Source: Luidia sarsii
Lineage: Eukaryota > Echinodermata > Asteroidea > Paxillosida > Luidiidae
Assembly (NCBI GenBank): GCA_949987565.1
Contig: OX465102.1
Coordinates: 30,366,444-30,430,443 of the forward strand
Reading direction: 5' to 3'
Length of the DNA stretch: 64,000 bases
The position numbers and the translations under genes were made by a program. The notes beneath the pieces were generated by a model. The model made no database searches and was not told where the DNA came from. It saw nothing but the letters and a program-made list of their open reading frames with translations. Shown in pieces: positions 1 through 11,108 of this stretch (positions are counted from its first letter, which is position 1; each line of letters opens with the position of its first letter).

Positions 1-304
1 CATGTAGGGGACGCCCTCTCCCACGACGCCCACCCCCCCCTCCTTCGTTCCCTCGCGAATGGTCCCATTTCCCACTTTTCAGAACCGGTTGAGACCCTTG
101 CTTGTGGGCTTTTGCTGACAAATGATGCACAGTTGATACCTTGAGCTATACGTCGGTCACTGACTGACGGCAAGAGTTTCGGTTAAATACTGCATGACAT
201 TTCTACCATGTGTCAACATGATTTATTCCCAGTAGATCTGGTTTACTGAGCTTAAAACTGATGAGTTGGGAACCATTTTCTTTTTCATTTCTGTGTCGCT
301 CCAG

Positions 305-356
305 TGAGTCCCGCAACATCCGTCCTACCTACTTCCCGTACTTCTGGTTAAACGAG
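305..356 (+). CDS. CD36/SCARB-family scavenger receptor, internal exon (partial gene)
   Basis: A 52 nt exon lies between a good acceptor (pyrimidine-rich, ending gctccag) and a donor (gaggtaatt). It encodes ESRNIRPTYFPYFWLNE, where the last residues match the P-x-x-WL-(N/E)-E segment found just before the C-terminal membrane helix of CD36, SR-B1 and LIMP-2. The exon starts with the last base of a split codon and ends in phase 0, which fits the phase-0 acceptor at 5629, so the reading continues directly into the membrane exon. The ectodomain exons lie left of the window. CD36-family proteins bind and move lipids, lipoproteins or lysosomal enzymes at the cell surface or lysosome; which subfamily this is cannot be told from the tail. 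Confidence 0.7.
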
Positions 357-954
357 GTAATTATGAGACCATTCTGTCTGGGGGGCCCTTGCCGAAATGC
401 TCTTCGTTTCATTTACACGAAGCTACTTGTCAATGGCCATAAGGAGAAATAGTTTTTAAAAGGCCATTCCCCTTTGCGAGGATGGAGAGCGAGAGAGAAA
501 TGTGATTAGAGTTTTGTGAATTGCCTGCGGGTTCGGTTTCCACACGGGGCGATACAATTTATTGTTAGCGTAATACCAAGAGGGCGCTGTCTTAGAAAAT
601 AATCCACGAGCTACCGACAAAATATTTTCGCACGCCTTCCTACGGGAACCACCTTTTCTGTGAAGCCCTAATCTCTCACAGACCTTCGCCGCGAGGGGAA
701 CTTGTTATCGTTTCACAGAATAGGAAGCTGGTCGGGACGTCATCAATCCCTGTCCACCAGGGATTTCCCCATGGAATATTGTCAGTCTGAGGTGGCAACC
801 GATACGCCTATTTTTTTCAATAGATGAGTTTCGGCACATTGTGGATGAGCTATGTTGAGATTCCACAGGTCACAGACTGGATAGTAAGGAATGACTCTCA
901 TGCACTGTAAAATGTACATACATGTACATGTACATTTAGAAGCATACAGTAATT

Positions 955-1110
955 CTCCTGATGACGGCCAGAGCATACTGGTCAAAACGTCGAGTTACCA
1001 CTCTGCAGGTTCTTTTCAGAACCACACCTCTTCCTTTAAGGGACCTTATACATGGTGTCACCGCAAACCTTCCTATATTGTTTCACCCACCATGCAAAGC
1101 CTTAAGTCTT
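955..1110 (+). repeat. Dispersed palindromic repeat with hammerhead-like core, copy 1
   Basis: The sequence reads CTGATGA, then a hairpin (GGCCAG / CTGGTC), then AAAACGTC, followed by a GGTTCTTTTCAGAACC hairpin and the end motif GGTGTCACCGCAAACC. The same order recurs at 42420-42590, and partly at 16000-16130, 20930-21000, 25740-25880 and 28605-28730. The CTGATGA and GAAAC blocks are the conserved core halves of hammerhead ribozymes known in Penelope-like elements and retrozymes. Here there is one extra base before the hairpin and the GAAA box has decayed, so this copy is probably inactive. Confidence 0.5.
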
Positions 1111-1458
1111 ATTTATACAGTAATGTGCAAGGAAACATCCCCAATATATATGTGTACATATTTTTTATCAAGCTCCAGTTTGATCCCTGAGGTTAACCTG
1201 AGATGGTCCATGAAAAGTGTGAGGTGGACTGCCACACATATTAATATGCAGGGAACACACAGCTGTCCACCATGTTATCCTGTGACCTGCGGGTACCAAT
1301 TGGCAACGAGCAGGGGCCGGCATAGTGCACTGGTGTTGATGCAGCCTTGTCGAAGGCGGTCTCCGATACAGTACGGCTCCGAGCAGAGATCAGGTGTCCT
1401 GCCAAAAAGTGTCCCTGCCAAATACTGTCCGCTCATTAGCATACTGATCGCTGATTGG

Positions 1459-1580
1459 TTAGCGTTAGGACTAGGATCAGGGTCGTTAGGGTTAGGGTTT
1501 GGATAAGAATCAGGATTGGGATTAGGATTAGGGTTAGGATTAGTGTTGTTTGGGTTAGGGTTAGCGTTACGGTTACAGTT
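1459..1580 (+). repeat. Degenerate TTAGGG-like interstitial repeats
   Basis: A run of GTTAGG, GGTTAGGGTT and ATTAGG hexamers with frequent variants. It resembles the animal telomere repeat but is degenerate and interstitial; similar runs recur near 6983-7060 and 7297-7380. The minus-strand open frame across it (NPNPNPN) follows from the repeat and is not a gene. Confidence 0.6.
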
Positions 1581-3456
1581 AGGGTCCAACGGTACCAAAG
1601 TGCCCAACGTTGCGTGTGTTAGGCCAGCAACCGTACACAATGCGTGTGTAGTGCGCAACCATACCCCAACCACGGTGGTTGAATGTCATACGTATTGGAC
1701 CAATCAGCGATCAGTATGCTAATGAGTGGACACTATTTGGCAGGGGACACTATTTGGCATGATACCGGGCCAAACACACGCAAACCGCAGCACAACGGGA
1801 CTAATACCACGCCGGGTGCAAGCTGCACACTGCACGCAGTCCGAGCCGCTGCCATACCACACACAATACTTGTGCGTACAGGTATACTTGTGCGTACAGT
1901 GTGGGCGAGCCTGTACGCAGCTGCAAGCTGCGGGCGGGGAGTGGTGCACAGCGTTCGCAAGATGTGAGCTGATCAATGGGGCTGCATTTCGCAGCGGTGT
2001 TGCGCAAAGCACCATACTATTTCTGAAGGCAGAATTTCGATTTCTATATCGGCGACCAACGGCTTGGTCAAGGCTAGGGTTGATGGGAAGGTCAGACAGC
2101 CGGGGCCACAGAAATCCTCGGATGGATGAACCCAGGCACGCTAAGCCATCGGGGGTTAAGTCCCTGTTCAGTCAACTTTTCTTTCCTAAAGACCGTGTAA
2201 CTCTCGTGGAGAAAAAGGTCACCGTACACTTCCGGGCACCTCCGCGCCGCCTGCTATAGGAGATTAACACGTGCCCAATTTTAAATGCATTATTATTAGA
2301 TAATGAAGAAAGCCTCTTTCCAACTAAAAACCCAGGTTTATGGATTAAGTATATTAAAAATATAAGAATGAGCCAAAAAAACCTACAAAAAAATGAGAAA
2401 ACGACAGAAAAAACAAATAAATATAACCTGACCTTCATCTTCCGGCTGTAAGTACAGTATTGCGAATACGGCCCGACTGTGGTACGCGACGTGAGCATTA
2501 CTACTTGTATCGCGCCGAAGTTGGTGTGGTTCGCATTCGGGCAAGAAAAGCGCCTTGTACTATACTGTACATGTGGATACCGTACATGTAAACAAAATAA
2601 TACAAAATCAAAACACAAACGTGAAAACGTTTGTATTTTAATATTTTATTCCTAAATGACTATTCTAATAGTTTAAACTGCTTCAATCGGCGCGATACAA
2701 AATATTTTAACAAAAACGTTTGCCGCTCCACGCTTTACCTCCTATCCGAGGAGCCCGGACGTCAGGAATCTCGCGGGAAAACGTACATTCTCCAGGCCAA
2801 CTTACACGGTCTATTTCTGTGACTTCAATCCAGATAGCCATGTTTGCCTTTTTCTGCCCAAGATTCTGAGTTCACCGATTTTTTTTCCAAATGAATCGGA
2901 CCATCCGTTGCCGAGTTACTTTACGTTTCACAAGAAGTTGTTAATTTGAAAGACTGTTTTCATGAGATCATATTTGTATTAACTTGAAAGCTTTCAAAAA
3001 TTTCCTCTGAGCAAACTTTTGTCAGGTGTTTGACGGACAAAATATTTGTCTAAATGTTCGTGCAAGAAATAATACCGCACGGTGACGTCAAAAATTTGTT
3101 TAGGGCGGAGAAAAGATTTTGACAATTTGTTTCCATTTGAACTGCAAATAAATAGCCAGCATTCCATGCGGGGGTCAGTTTGTTTGGCGACCTTGCGTAA
3201 CCAAATAATTCCATTGAGGCCTGTCTGCGGTTTGTTCTCATCAGCTACCAGGCCATTGTTTGACTGCAGCGGCGTGGGAGTTTGTTCTTTGATACGCTGG
3301 TCGTTCGAACTCCTTCCTTGTTATAGCCCCATGGCCTGACATTGGTTTGATTCCATTGCGTTGAAAGGAGCGCGTTGAACAGTGACAATGATCAAGAACA
3401 AACCCTTCGACAAGTAATGGCCTCTGACAGTATACAGAGACTGAATAAAAATAGAA

Positions 3457-3639
3457 CGCAGTGGCTGTTGTTACGGCAGTCGTCCGTGTGGTTCCCTCAC
3501 TTCAAAGTATTCGTCAGCATTGCAGGCTGGTTGAACCAGACTATTTGTTGACAGTCTGGTTCCAAGAGCTGAACACCTTGACAAAATACCGTTAAGTCAG
3601 GGAACCATACGGACGACTGCCGTAACAACAGCCACTGCG
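3457..3639. mobile_element. MITE, Mutator-like, copy A (183 bp, 9 bp target duplication)
   Basis: The ends are long inverted repeats starting CGCAGTGGCTGTTGTTACGG, with the complementary end finishing at 3639. The flanks AAAATAGAA (3448-3456) and AAAATCGAA (3640-3648) are a 9 bp direct repeat with one mismatch. A second copy of the same 183 bp length lies at 47008-47190 with its own 9 bp duplication. Long terminal inverted repeats with 9 bp target duplications are typical of the Mutator (MULE) superfamily; there is no room for a transposase, so the element is non-autonomous. Confidence 0.8.
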
Positions 3640-4439
3640 AAAATCGAAAAATGACTACTTACTCGCTTGCGAAACTGGAGTGCACGAATCGATGAAGGTT
3701 CAGGCACTATTTTGGAAAGTCGCACTTGCAGTTGAAGGTCACACTGTCCATGGAGCTGTGCTTTTAGGAGAAGCGAAGCGGGAACGACGGCCCAGTCTTT
3801 GGTCCGTCAAGTCCAGTAATTCCTGGCGATAGTCAACGTCCTCAAACATGTTGGCCAAAGGACCACGCTTGATCAGTCGGGGGGAGCACATCGAAATTGC
3901 AGCCTTCGTCTCATCAGTTCATTCTGTCTTTCACTTTCCGAACGAAAAAACACCATCCGACAAATCGTTGTACTGTCGATGTCCACGAAAGGGTCCCATC
4001 AGTGCAACTCCGAACCATTATCCATGTGGCTTGGCTCGGCTGCTCAGGACAAAGCCACATTCTCCCGGAATGCCAAGTTATGTTGCAGGGGCAGAAGACC
4101 GTGCAACGCACCGCAACTCACCATTCTACTTCTTAACAGTGGCGGCATACTAGGCACATTTGGTTTCGTTGAGTTGGATGACGAAAGAAAATAGGTCCAA
4201 AGAGTCGCATTCCAATAATAGCGTAAAGCTCTATTGGCCACACTACATTCCCTTGCATAGTTATTCAGTCAGGCGTGCTAGTATAAGAACGAGTGCATAC
4301 AAGGCGTGCCAACTTCATGTCCTTTCTGCTGCCGGGTAACCACATACGTTACGTTCAGCTCTCCAAAAAAAGGCCAGAAACGGCCCTATCCGCGGATCCC
4401 ATGCTATAATAAAATCTTGAATACAAAATTGTATGTGTC

Positions 4440-4640
4440 CTCTTGAGTCATTCAATTCGTTGAATGCTGCATTTTCCCGGAACTAATGAAGCAATTTTTC
4501 ACTATTTTTCTCGAGACTCGGTTGGCGAATTGAGCTGAAATTTCACAGGTGTGCTATTTATGTTGCATATATATTATATGCATATGTTGCATCAGACAAC
4601 GTATGGATGCTATTCTTTGATCTCGACCAATGTTGTGTTA
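4440..4640 (-). mobile_element. Remnant of the AAGCCCCTACACAACATTGG MITE family
   Basis: The block from the GAATGCTGCATTTTC region to GACCAATGTTGTG is the inverted, diverged equivalent of the left half of the elements at 35663-36016 and 41314-41668 (shared motifs: CAACGTATGGATGCTATTCT, AGCTCAATCCGCCAACCG in reverse). Its outer end has decayed, so the insertion is old. Confidence 0.55.
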
Positions 4641-5149
4641 TCCCTTTAAACCAACCTAAACCCAAAACACATCAAACCAGCCTTACTAGAGCACTTGTGA
4701 GTTATGAGCTGGCTGGCTGGACTAACCTCTTGATCCTTAAATTGCCGGAGAACAGTGCAGTAAGACCTGGTTCTGTTTCCTTTTTTCCTTTCTTTTTTCC
4801 TCCGGCAGGGCTTAGTTCCTCACATGGGTTTCCAGCCATGTGTGCTTCCTCCACCTCATCTTGTGTTTATAATTATTTATATTAAGAATCCTTTGTTTTT
4901 TTTTAATCATTTGATTGGACTAATTTGGAACTCTCCAAAGCAGGGAGACCTGAATTAGCCATTGTTCGCTATTGCACAATATTTATAAACAAAATGATAA
5001 ATAAAAAAAAACACTACATCTATTAGTGGAAGTTCATATCTTAAACAGCTTTGCTAGGTATTATGTGGTTTCAAATTGTAGTGAATTTTTTGGAGAAAAT
5101 CTGGACTTTTTAGAGAGCTAACTTGTTTCAATTTCTAAAGTCAGACCTT

Positions 5150-5672
5150 CGATGTAGTCGGAGTTGAGAACTCAATTTGTTCATGGTCCATGCTCTTTGT
5201 CTATTGAGGCGGGTTTTTGTTTTTTCCATGCGCAGAGTTCTGTTTTAGACGAGCCCACGGCCGATTTCTTCAAGGGGGACCGATGTAGTCGGAGTTGAGA
5301 ACTCAATTTGTTCATGGTCCATGCTCCTTGTCTATTGAGGCGGGTTTTTGTTTTTTCCATGCGCAGAGTTCTGTTTTAGACGAGCCCACGGCCGATTTCT
5401 TCAAGGGGGACCGATGTAGTCGGAGTTGAGAACTCAATTTGTTCATGGTCCATGCTCTTTGTCTATTGAGGCGGGTTTTTGTTTTTTCCAAGCGCAGAGT
5501 TCTGTTTTAGACGAGCCCACGGCCGATTTCTTCAAGGGGGACCGATGTAGTCGGAGTTGAGAACTCAATTTGTTCATGGTCCATGCTCTTTGTCTATTGA
5601 GGCGGGTTTTTGTTTTTTCGATGCGCAGAGTTCGGTTTTAGACGAGCCCACGGCCGATTTCTTCAAGGGGGA
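5150..5672 (+). repeat. 131 bp tandem array (4 copies) spanning an intron-exon junction
   Basis: Units start at 5150, 5281, 5412 and 5543, exactly 131 bp apart and nearly identical. Each unit holds the end of the intron, including the T-rich tract and the acceptor (gcgcag), plus about the first 44 bases of the receptor's membrane exon. Only the last unit continues into the full exon (5629-5802). An upstream acceptor, if used, would reach an in-frame TGA shortly after the codons for FFKGD and give a receptor tail without its membrane helix. Confidence 0.9.
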
Positions 5673-5802
5673 CGTGCAGAACCTGCTGCTGATAGCCGAC
5701 TGCTTGATGGCGGCCGTCTTCTCGCTGGGTGCCGGTCTCTTCCTGGGCTTCGTCATCATCGCGGTGGCAACGCGCTGCCGGGCAAGGAACCGACGTAAAG
5801 CG
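5629..5802 (+). CDS. CD36/SCARB-family receptor, C-terminal transmembrane exon
   Basis: A 174 nt exon, phase 0 at both ends, with acceptor gatgcgcag and donor gcggtgaga. It encodes 58 residues: SSVLDEPTADFFKGDVQ, then an approximately 28-residue hydrophobic helix (LLLIADCLMAAVFSLGAG, then LFLGFVIIAVA), then a basic stop-transfer stretch (TRCRARNRRKA). In the family, the C-terminal helix anchors the ectodomain and the short tail faces the cytosol. If the donor is not used, the frame continues to a TAG at 5830 (tail ending RRQQARPA), so retention would give an alternative short tail. The acceptor and first 44 bases are triplicated upstream. Confidence 0.75.
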
Positions 5803-6419
5803 GTGAGACGCCAGCAGGCTAGGCCCGCGTAGTTTCATTCTACACCGCAGTCATGGGATTTTCGCCGTAGTCGTGCAAATGCGCGCTTGAAAAGAGACCA
5901 CATGTAGTGCTGCGTTATGAGATCAGCCAGTTGGGATTTCTTGTGAAGGGGCGGAATGTGACTAGGTGTTGTTGTAGTTGTAGTTTGACACACCCATGTA
6001 AGGCCTCTTGTCAAAAAGATCATCGGTTGGGTATCAGATGATTTGACCCGTCCGATAGCCATCGTGTATTTTTCACCCCAGAGTCCAGTACAATCGGCTT
6101 TCTACCGGGGGGAAATTGTATCGGTCGGATGAATTCAACCGGCACTCAACCGATGATCTTTTTGACAAGAGACCCAAGATGTCTTGTTAATTGCAAGTCT
6201 CTAACTGCTGTTAATAATGTCCACCTGCACTGGCTGATCTAGTAACGCAGGGCTGGTCTCTTTTCAAGCGCGAATTTCCACTGCCACACCAACAAACCCA
6301 TGGCTGCGGTGTAAACAAGATACGCCGCCCGGCCCATGCGATGGTGCGGCCATTACTGGGGGCCATTGGCGCACTGACCTGGGCCCAATTTCACAGGGGC
6401 AGCACGCTCAAGCAAGGAA

Positions 6420-6600
6420 CTCCCTGAAATGTTTCACTCGGTTAAAAGCAGGAGTCGCGGGTTCGAATCCCGCCTGAGCTGCCTGATTTTTTCTTCAGAT
6501 GTAGGGCAAAGCACTTGGCATTCAGAGCTTGTTACGTCGAGCAGGGCAAACTCTCATTAAATTATATTCTCCTCGACGCAAACACCATGTTAGGTCTATA
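6420..6600 (+). repeat. tRNA-derived SINE (family T2)
   Basis: It contains a near-perfect T-arm (GCGGGTTCGAATCCCGC) and the conserved 3' body GAGCTGCCTGATTTTTTC...GGGCAAAGCACTTGGCA. The same body recurs at about 32400-32570 and, inverted, at 36270-36460, so it is a dispersed SINE and not a tRNA gene. The 5' tRNA half is poorly preserved. Confidence 0.6.
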
Positions 6601-6689
6601 TCTAAAACAAGATTGTGAACCACATTTCACGCGATGCTTATTGGACATGGAGTCGGGTGATGGGTGAGTGAATGGATGACTCTGTGAAT

Positions 6690-6736
6690 GGACGGACAGA
6701 CAAACGGACGGACGGACGGACGGACGGACGGACGGG
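6690..6736. repeat. GGAC microsatellite
   Basis: A short run of (GGAC)n with flanking GGACAGACAAAC variants. Open frames on both strands across it (TDGRTDGR, PSVRPSVR) are only the repeat translated. Confidence 0.8.
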
Positions 6737-7059
6737 TGGATACAGCGATGAATGCAAAACAGCGATCAATAATTGCTTTACATAAAAAAGTATACAGTGA
6801 AGATAAGACTTTAGCAAGTCTACGCTATCGTACTCATGCCACAAATCCTCATCGAAGTGAACAGGACTCCGAGATAAATAACAGGACCGACATATGACGA
6901 TCAACCACCGTCGTTCAGCCATGCTGACACCCGGTAAATTGTGTGGGGACTATACAAGGACGTGTTTTGTAAACCAGCGTGGATTAGGTTTAGGGCGTTA
7001 CGGTTAGGGTTACGGTTACGGTTAGAGTTAAAGTTTGGGTTGGGTTAGCGTTAGTGATA

Positions 7060-7293
7060 GGCTGTTTTCGAAATGAAGGCTTAGGCTCGGGCTCAGGCTT
7101 CGTCTCCGTCTGACCAAACCTGAAAATCCAGGTCGTGGTTTGTTTCCGATTTTGAAGGTTTGCTGAATACAGAGTATTCACCAAGAACCTAGGGCCAAAC
7201 GCTTGCTTTTAGATGCCTGTGATATTACAACGAGTAAGATAAATATGACCAAAGCCTAAGCCCGAGCCTAAACCTTCATTTCGAAAACGGCCA
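7060..7293. mobile_element. MITE with TTTTCGAAATGAAGGCTTAGG inverted ends, copy 1
   Basis: The left end (GTTTTCGAAATGAAGGCTTA, then GGCTCGGGCT) is the reverse complement of the right end (AGCCCGAGCC...CCTTCATTTCGAAAACGGCC). The inner sequence matches the copies at 56319-56566 and about 26700-27088, and a relative sits near 34135-34345. There is no coding capacity. It sits in degenerate TTAGGG-like DNA. Confidence 0.75.
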
Positions 7294-7296
7294 TAG

Positions 7297-7440
7297 AGTT
7301 TGGATTAGGATTAGGATTAGGGTTAGGTTTAGGATTAGGGTCGTTAGAGTTAGGGTTAGGGTTAAGGTTAGGGTTGTTTCGTGCTTGTGCCTGTAACAAC
7401 CTCGGAAATGAATGAATGAATGAATGAATGAATGGTGGGA
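7297..7440 (+). repeat. TTAGGG-like repeats and AATG microsatellite
   Basis: Degenerate GGATTAGGATTAGGGTTAGG-type repeats are followed by a perfect (AATG)n run near 7408-7433. Confidence 0.65.
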
Positions 7441-7580
7441 GGCCTCAGCAAAACCTGGCTTTGCACATGCGCACTTAATAGCTTAGCCACGGTGGTTAAG
7501 TGTCATACGTCGTGACGCATAATGATATGCCTCGGACTTCGCTCGGGTGCAATAATGCACTCATTGGTTTTCTTTGGCAG

Positions 7581-7718
7581 CTGGACCAGCGAGTGCTGAA
7601 AGTGGAGGAACACACCGCCAAAGCTGACGTCATTGCCTCGGTCAAGTACGACCATCAATACCAAGAGTTGGAGCCACGGGCAGCCGGGGACAAAGACCAG
7701 TCCCGTTCGGAGCACTGA
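7581..7718 (+). CDS. CD36/SCARB-family receptor, last coding exon (cytoplasmic tail)
   Basis: A strong acceptor (ttggttttctttggcag) opens a 45-codon frame in phase 0, matching the phase-0 donor at 5802, and ends in TGA at 7718. The tail begins LDQRVLKVEEHTAKADVIA and ends DKDQSRSEH: charged and without a helix. Codon use is GC-rich in third positions, unlike the AT-rich DNA around it. CD36-family tails are usually shorter, but SR-B1-type tails of similar length are known. No C-terminal PDZ-ligand or dileucine motif is obvious. Confidence 0.65.
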   Translation: MDQRVLKVEEHTAKADVIASVKYDHQYQELEPRAAGDKDQSRSEH

Positions 7719-7954
7719 TGGGCTTTCAGCACGCTGAATGGGGCCGGCCATCTTGGTCCGATACCCCGTGTCCCCAGTGGCAAAACGCACTGATTTCTAG
7801 GCCATATAGGGAGAGGATATCAGACTGTTCTGCCTGTAAATAACACTGTTAATCAACACCCATTTCTTTGTCGTAGCAAAGGTTACCAAAGTAATTGTGA
7901 ACACCAGTTATAAACTGCAGTAATTTGTCATATAGGGGGAAAATGGTACCACGG

Positions 7955-8108
7955 GTGGATTTCACAAAGCATTACGATGCATCATAACTCAACTTCCGAT
8001 GGATTGACCATCGCAAGTTGTGATGTACCGTATGGTTTATGCACATCACTCACCATCTTGCGATTGATCGCAAGTTACGGTGAGTTTGGTGAATTGAAAT
8101 CGACTGCA
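7955..8108. mobile_element. Foldback MITE, GTGGATTTCACAAAGC family, copy 1
   Basis: An approximately 150 bp near-palindrome: GTGGATTTCACAAAGCATTA at the left and a diverged complement (GGTGAATTGAAATCGACTGC) at the right, with inner ATCGCAAGTTGTGATG / CTTGCGATTGATCGCAAG arms. A second copy sits at 26885-27036 inside another MITE, and a fragment near 36850-36900. Confidence 0.65.
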
Positions 8109-8399
8109 GACTACATGCATGTTTGCAGCACTGGGTAGCATCACCGATATCTATAATCACGGCGCCGTTGGGAGGTTGAAGGTCAAATAACGTTGAAGAA
8201 TTTCAATGAAAAAAAATAGATGTTATTTCATATCTTTGTACCATAAGATAATCAATGACTGTGTACAGAATCTGAGCACAAAGAAGTATAGGCACTATCG
8301 CTTTAATCAGAAGAGAAAAAAATTGCCCCGCCAAATTACGAAAAGTCGAAAAGACGTTAACTCTACTCACAATAAAAGTGATGTTTCGATATTAGCAGG

Positions 8400-8580
8400 A
8401 AATTTGTCAAAGGCAGAAAGCCTCAAAGAGCCAGAAAGCCTTCTGTCCTTGAGAAAGGTCCTGCTGGGATCGAAACGTCAGGCCCTCCTAATTTTTGACT
8501 TCCGCTTTCTGGTCAATCTAGTCAGTAAGCAATTTGCACATTTTTTTTCATATTACTGTAATAAAACAATATGATTGGAC
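8400..8580 (+). repeat. Dispersed repeat with GGATCGAAACGTCAGGCC core, copy 1
   Basis: The core GAGAAAGGTCCTGCTGGGAT then CGAAACGTCAGGCC is followed by TTTTTGACTTCCGCTTTCTGGTC and AGTCAGTAAGCAATTTGCA. At least a dozen copies or fragments occur in the window on both strands (12600, 22950, 25900, 32300, 33000, 35200, 44210, 46420, 47890, 54250, 57290, 57900). It is not protein-coding; see the findings for its ribozyme-like layout. Confidence 0.7.
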
Positions 8581-8610
8581 ACAAACCGTTTGAACTTGAT
8601 AACCCGACTT

Positions 8611-8616
8611 TTTATT
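8611..8616 (-). terminator. Candidate polyadenylation signal for PDS5
   Basis: TTTATT on the plus strand gives AATAAA on the minus strand, followed downstream by T-rich DNA, at the edge of the repeat-free AT-rich block. It lies 4.6 kb past the stop codon; nearer signals cannot be excluded. Confidence 0.25.
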
Positions 8617-11005
8617 ATCAAAACCAACGAATAACTTCATGTACAACCGAATCATTTTTTACAGTATGTCTAGAGTGACTACTTTTCGTGTAGCCCCGAA
8701 ATATTCCATATTTTTTTCAAACACATGAATAGCTCTGTCCTTTTTCTCAATGTCGCTACAAAGAACAAAAAACAGTCATTTGTTAAGTTTCTAATAACAA
8801 CTTGATTTTGTTTTCCTTTAGTTTATGAGCCCACGAGATTACACACGTTTGCCATGCTCGAGCACATGCAAGTTAACGTAAAAAACACAGAGAGAACGAA
8901 GACGCGCTGAAATAAATTAGTAGTGATTTGCATTCTGCAATCATTATCACGGATCAAGGCCCCAAAACAAACATAACACGATTTGTGAGGTATACAGTAC
9001 TACAAAAAAATCTATTCGAATCGAACATTATACATTTCTTAAAAACGAAATTGATTTCATTGCATTGTTTTCCCATCACTAGAGCAACATAACACCTTTC
9101 CCTGCAACACTTTCTTCTCTTCGAAACAAATGCCGAACTAGAACGGGAAAACCATCAACTGGAACGCCTGTCTATTTACATCGGGATCATTTAAAAACAA
9201 CATTACTTGCTTGCGGTCGGTTTAAAAAAAAGGGTGACTGGCCTTGTGACTGGCTTTGTGTGTATGTGCGGGGGATAGTATAGGGAGCTTGGTACTTGTG
9301 GTACGGTTAGGTGCGTTGCATGGGATCGAGCTGGGCTAGCTACCGATGGTATAGGTTCGAATCCAGCCAGAGCCATCTGAATCGTAGTTGAGGCATCCTT
9401 GGGTGCGGAGCGAATGGTATCTCTGAGGGTTCACTGACAAAAGTGAAGGGCCCCCAAAAAACAACCAATGTTAGGTGAAAATCGTTTCCCCAAAAAAACA
9501 CTTAGAACCGGTACTTCTCAGCAATGTCTGAGAGCTCGTGACTGATTTGTCCTTTGCAATCCGCCAGTGGGGAAATCTACTGACCAATAGTGTTCACAGA
9601 GGTGATAATCTGGACAACGGCTGTCCAAATGAAGATTCGAGATGCAGGTTGAAAATCGCCGCGGGTAGGATTGGTTCGCTAATATAGATAACAGCCTGCT
9701 ATTAACTTCACTAACGAAACCAACCCAGCTTCATTCAATAAGATACGACAACTGGTACTCGACGTACCCAGTCAGTATGAGATTCTAACACGTCTAAACC
9801 AGCCAACACAAATGAACGGCCATAACGTTCCTCGCTCTTGGGCTCAGTCGTTCAATTTCACCAAACACTCCGATACGTTGTGGCTCAACACACGACCGCT
9901 TACATGGCTGTGCTTGAGTTTCAACATTTGCAAGCAAAGAAAAGTTCGATAAGGATGGCCCGTATTGGGGACCAATGCAAAACGTTCCTGCATGGCCCGC
10001 AATTGGTATATATCCGTGGATTCGGCTACATCTAGCCATTTTACCTCGACTTTGGTCACCAGATAATTGTGCGGAATCGGATGAATTTCTCACCTAAATC
10101 CCAATTCCCCGAAGTTTCCCAAGAATAAACGAACTTTCAGTGGACAATCAAGTACAAGTTCTACAAATGCCATGATACACAACTATTCACAACGTCTATG
10201 GCATAGTTTGCTTGTTTGTCTTTTCAGGCGAAAAATTGCTTGCTATTTTTTTTTGTCAGAAAGACATGATAAATCAACGGGACGAAGAAACATCCAACTT
10301 CATTTAGCAATTAAAAAAAACATGAATCAATAAGTCATCCTTTAGCAAGTGGCGCAGATAATAGTACACTATTTACAATATATGGCAGATTTCGGGGATC
10401 GTTATAAATTCTTTTGGGAAAGGAACTAAGAATTTAGTGTCAAATGTGTTAGGTGCATATTCCGTCTTTTCAAAGCCCCCCCCCCCCTTCAAACACACAC
10501 CAATAAATAGCCCACGAATACACAGCTATATAAACGTAAAGCGTGGGAATCCGCACACACAATCCATCCATGCTACGAAGTATGAACACCTTTAAAAACT
10601 GGCGGTTAGGCTGGAGAGAGAGAAAAAGAAGACTTTCTTTTGTTACAATTCAATTGCGTTTCGTAAAATTTCACGGACAAAACAAATCCGGCTGAACGAC
10701 GATAAACTGACGTATCCTTTGCAAGGTTTGGTGCTGGGTTGAAGTAGTCCTTTAAATCGGGCCCCTATTTTGTTCATAAACTAGATTTGGGGGGGGGGGG
10801 GCACGAGGTCTAGCTTCCTCGAGTCCTGAATTGTATTTTTGCCCCTGACCAACAAAGGAGCTGATCTTACCAATAATCTGTTGGTTTGTGGGATGGATGC
10901 GTTCGAGTTCAACGTGCTAGCCAGATATGGAAGCCAAAAGCCAAAACCAAAGCCTTAGTCTGAGCCAGGATTTATATAAAAAAAGGGCGATCATCAAGTG
11001 AAAAA

Positions 11006-11108
11006 TTGTGTCACTTTGTGTCACTTTGTGTCACTTTGTGTCACTTTGTATCACTTCGTGTCACTTTGTATCACTTTGTATCACTTTGTGTTACTTTGTG
11101 TCACTTTG
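11006..11108. repeat. 10 bp tandem repeat (TCACTTTGTG)n
   Basis: About ten near-identical 10 bp units, TCACTTTGTG / TCACTTTGTA. Two overlapping open frames (FVSLCVTLYH) are translations of the repeat. Confidence 0.85.

Larger units (their letters stand above)
357..5149 (+). other. Large intron of the CD36-family gene, with repeats
   Basis: I found no convincing exon in this interval. It holds a hammerhead-like palindromic repeat (about 955-1110), degenerate TTAGGG-type repeats (about 1459-1580), an inverted-repeat element with target duplications (3457-3639) and a remnant of a TA-flanked MITE (about 4440-4640). A short reading frame on the minus strand near 3730-3910 looks codon-like (MFEDVDYRQELLDL region) but has no clear splice sites, and I could not assign it. 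Short TATA- and TGTACA-type palindromes occur near 900-930 and 4560-4590. Confidence 0.5.

Noticed and set aside
1459..1580. Telomere or chromosome-end sequence
   Set aside because: The TTAGGG-like repeats are degenerate and flanked on both sides by ordinary gene-bearing DNA.
3914..4153. Open frames on both strands near 3850-4150 as a transposase remnant
   Set aside because: No catalytic motif or terminal repeats could be identified; left unassigned.
6449..6482. T-arm GCGGGTTCGAATCCCGC as part of a tRNA gene
   Set aside because: No matching acceptor, D and anticodon arms upstream; the 3' body is shared with dispersed SINEs.
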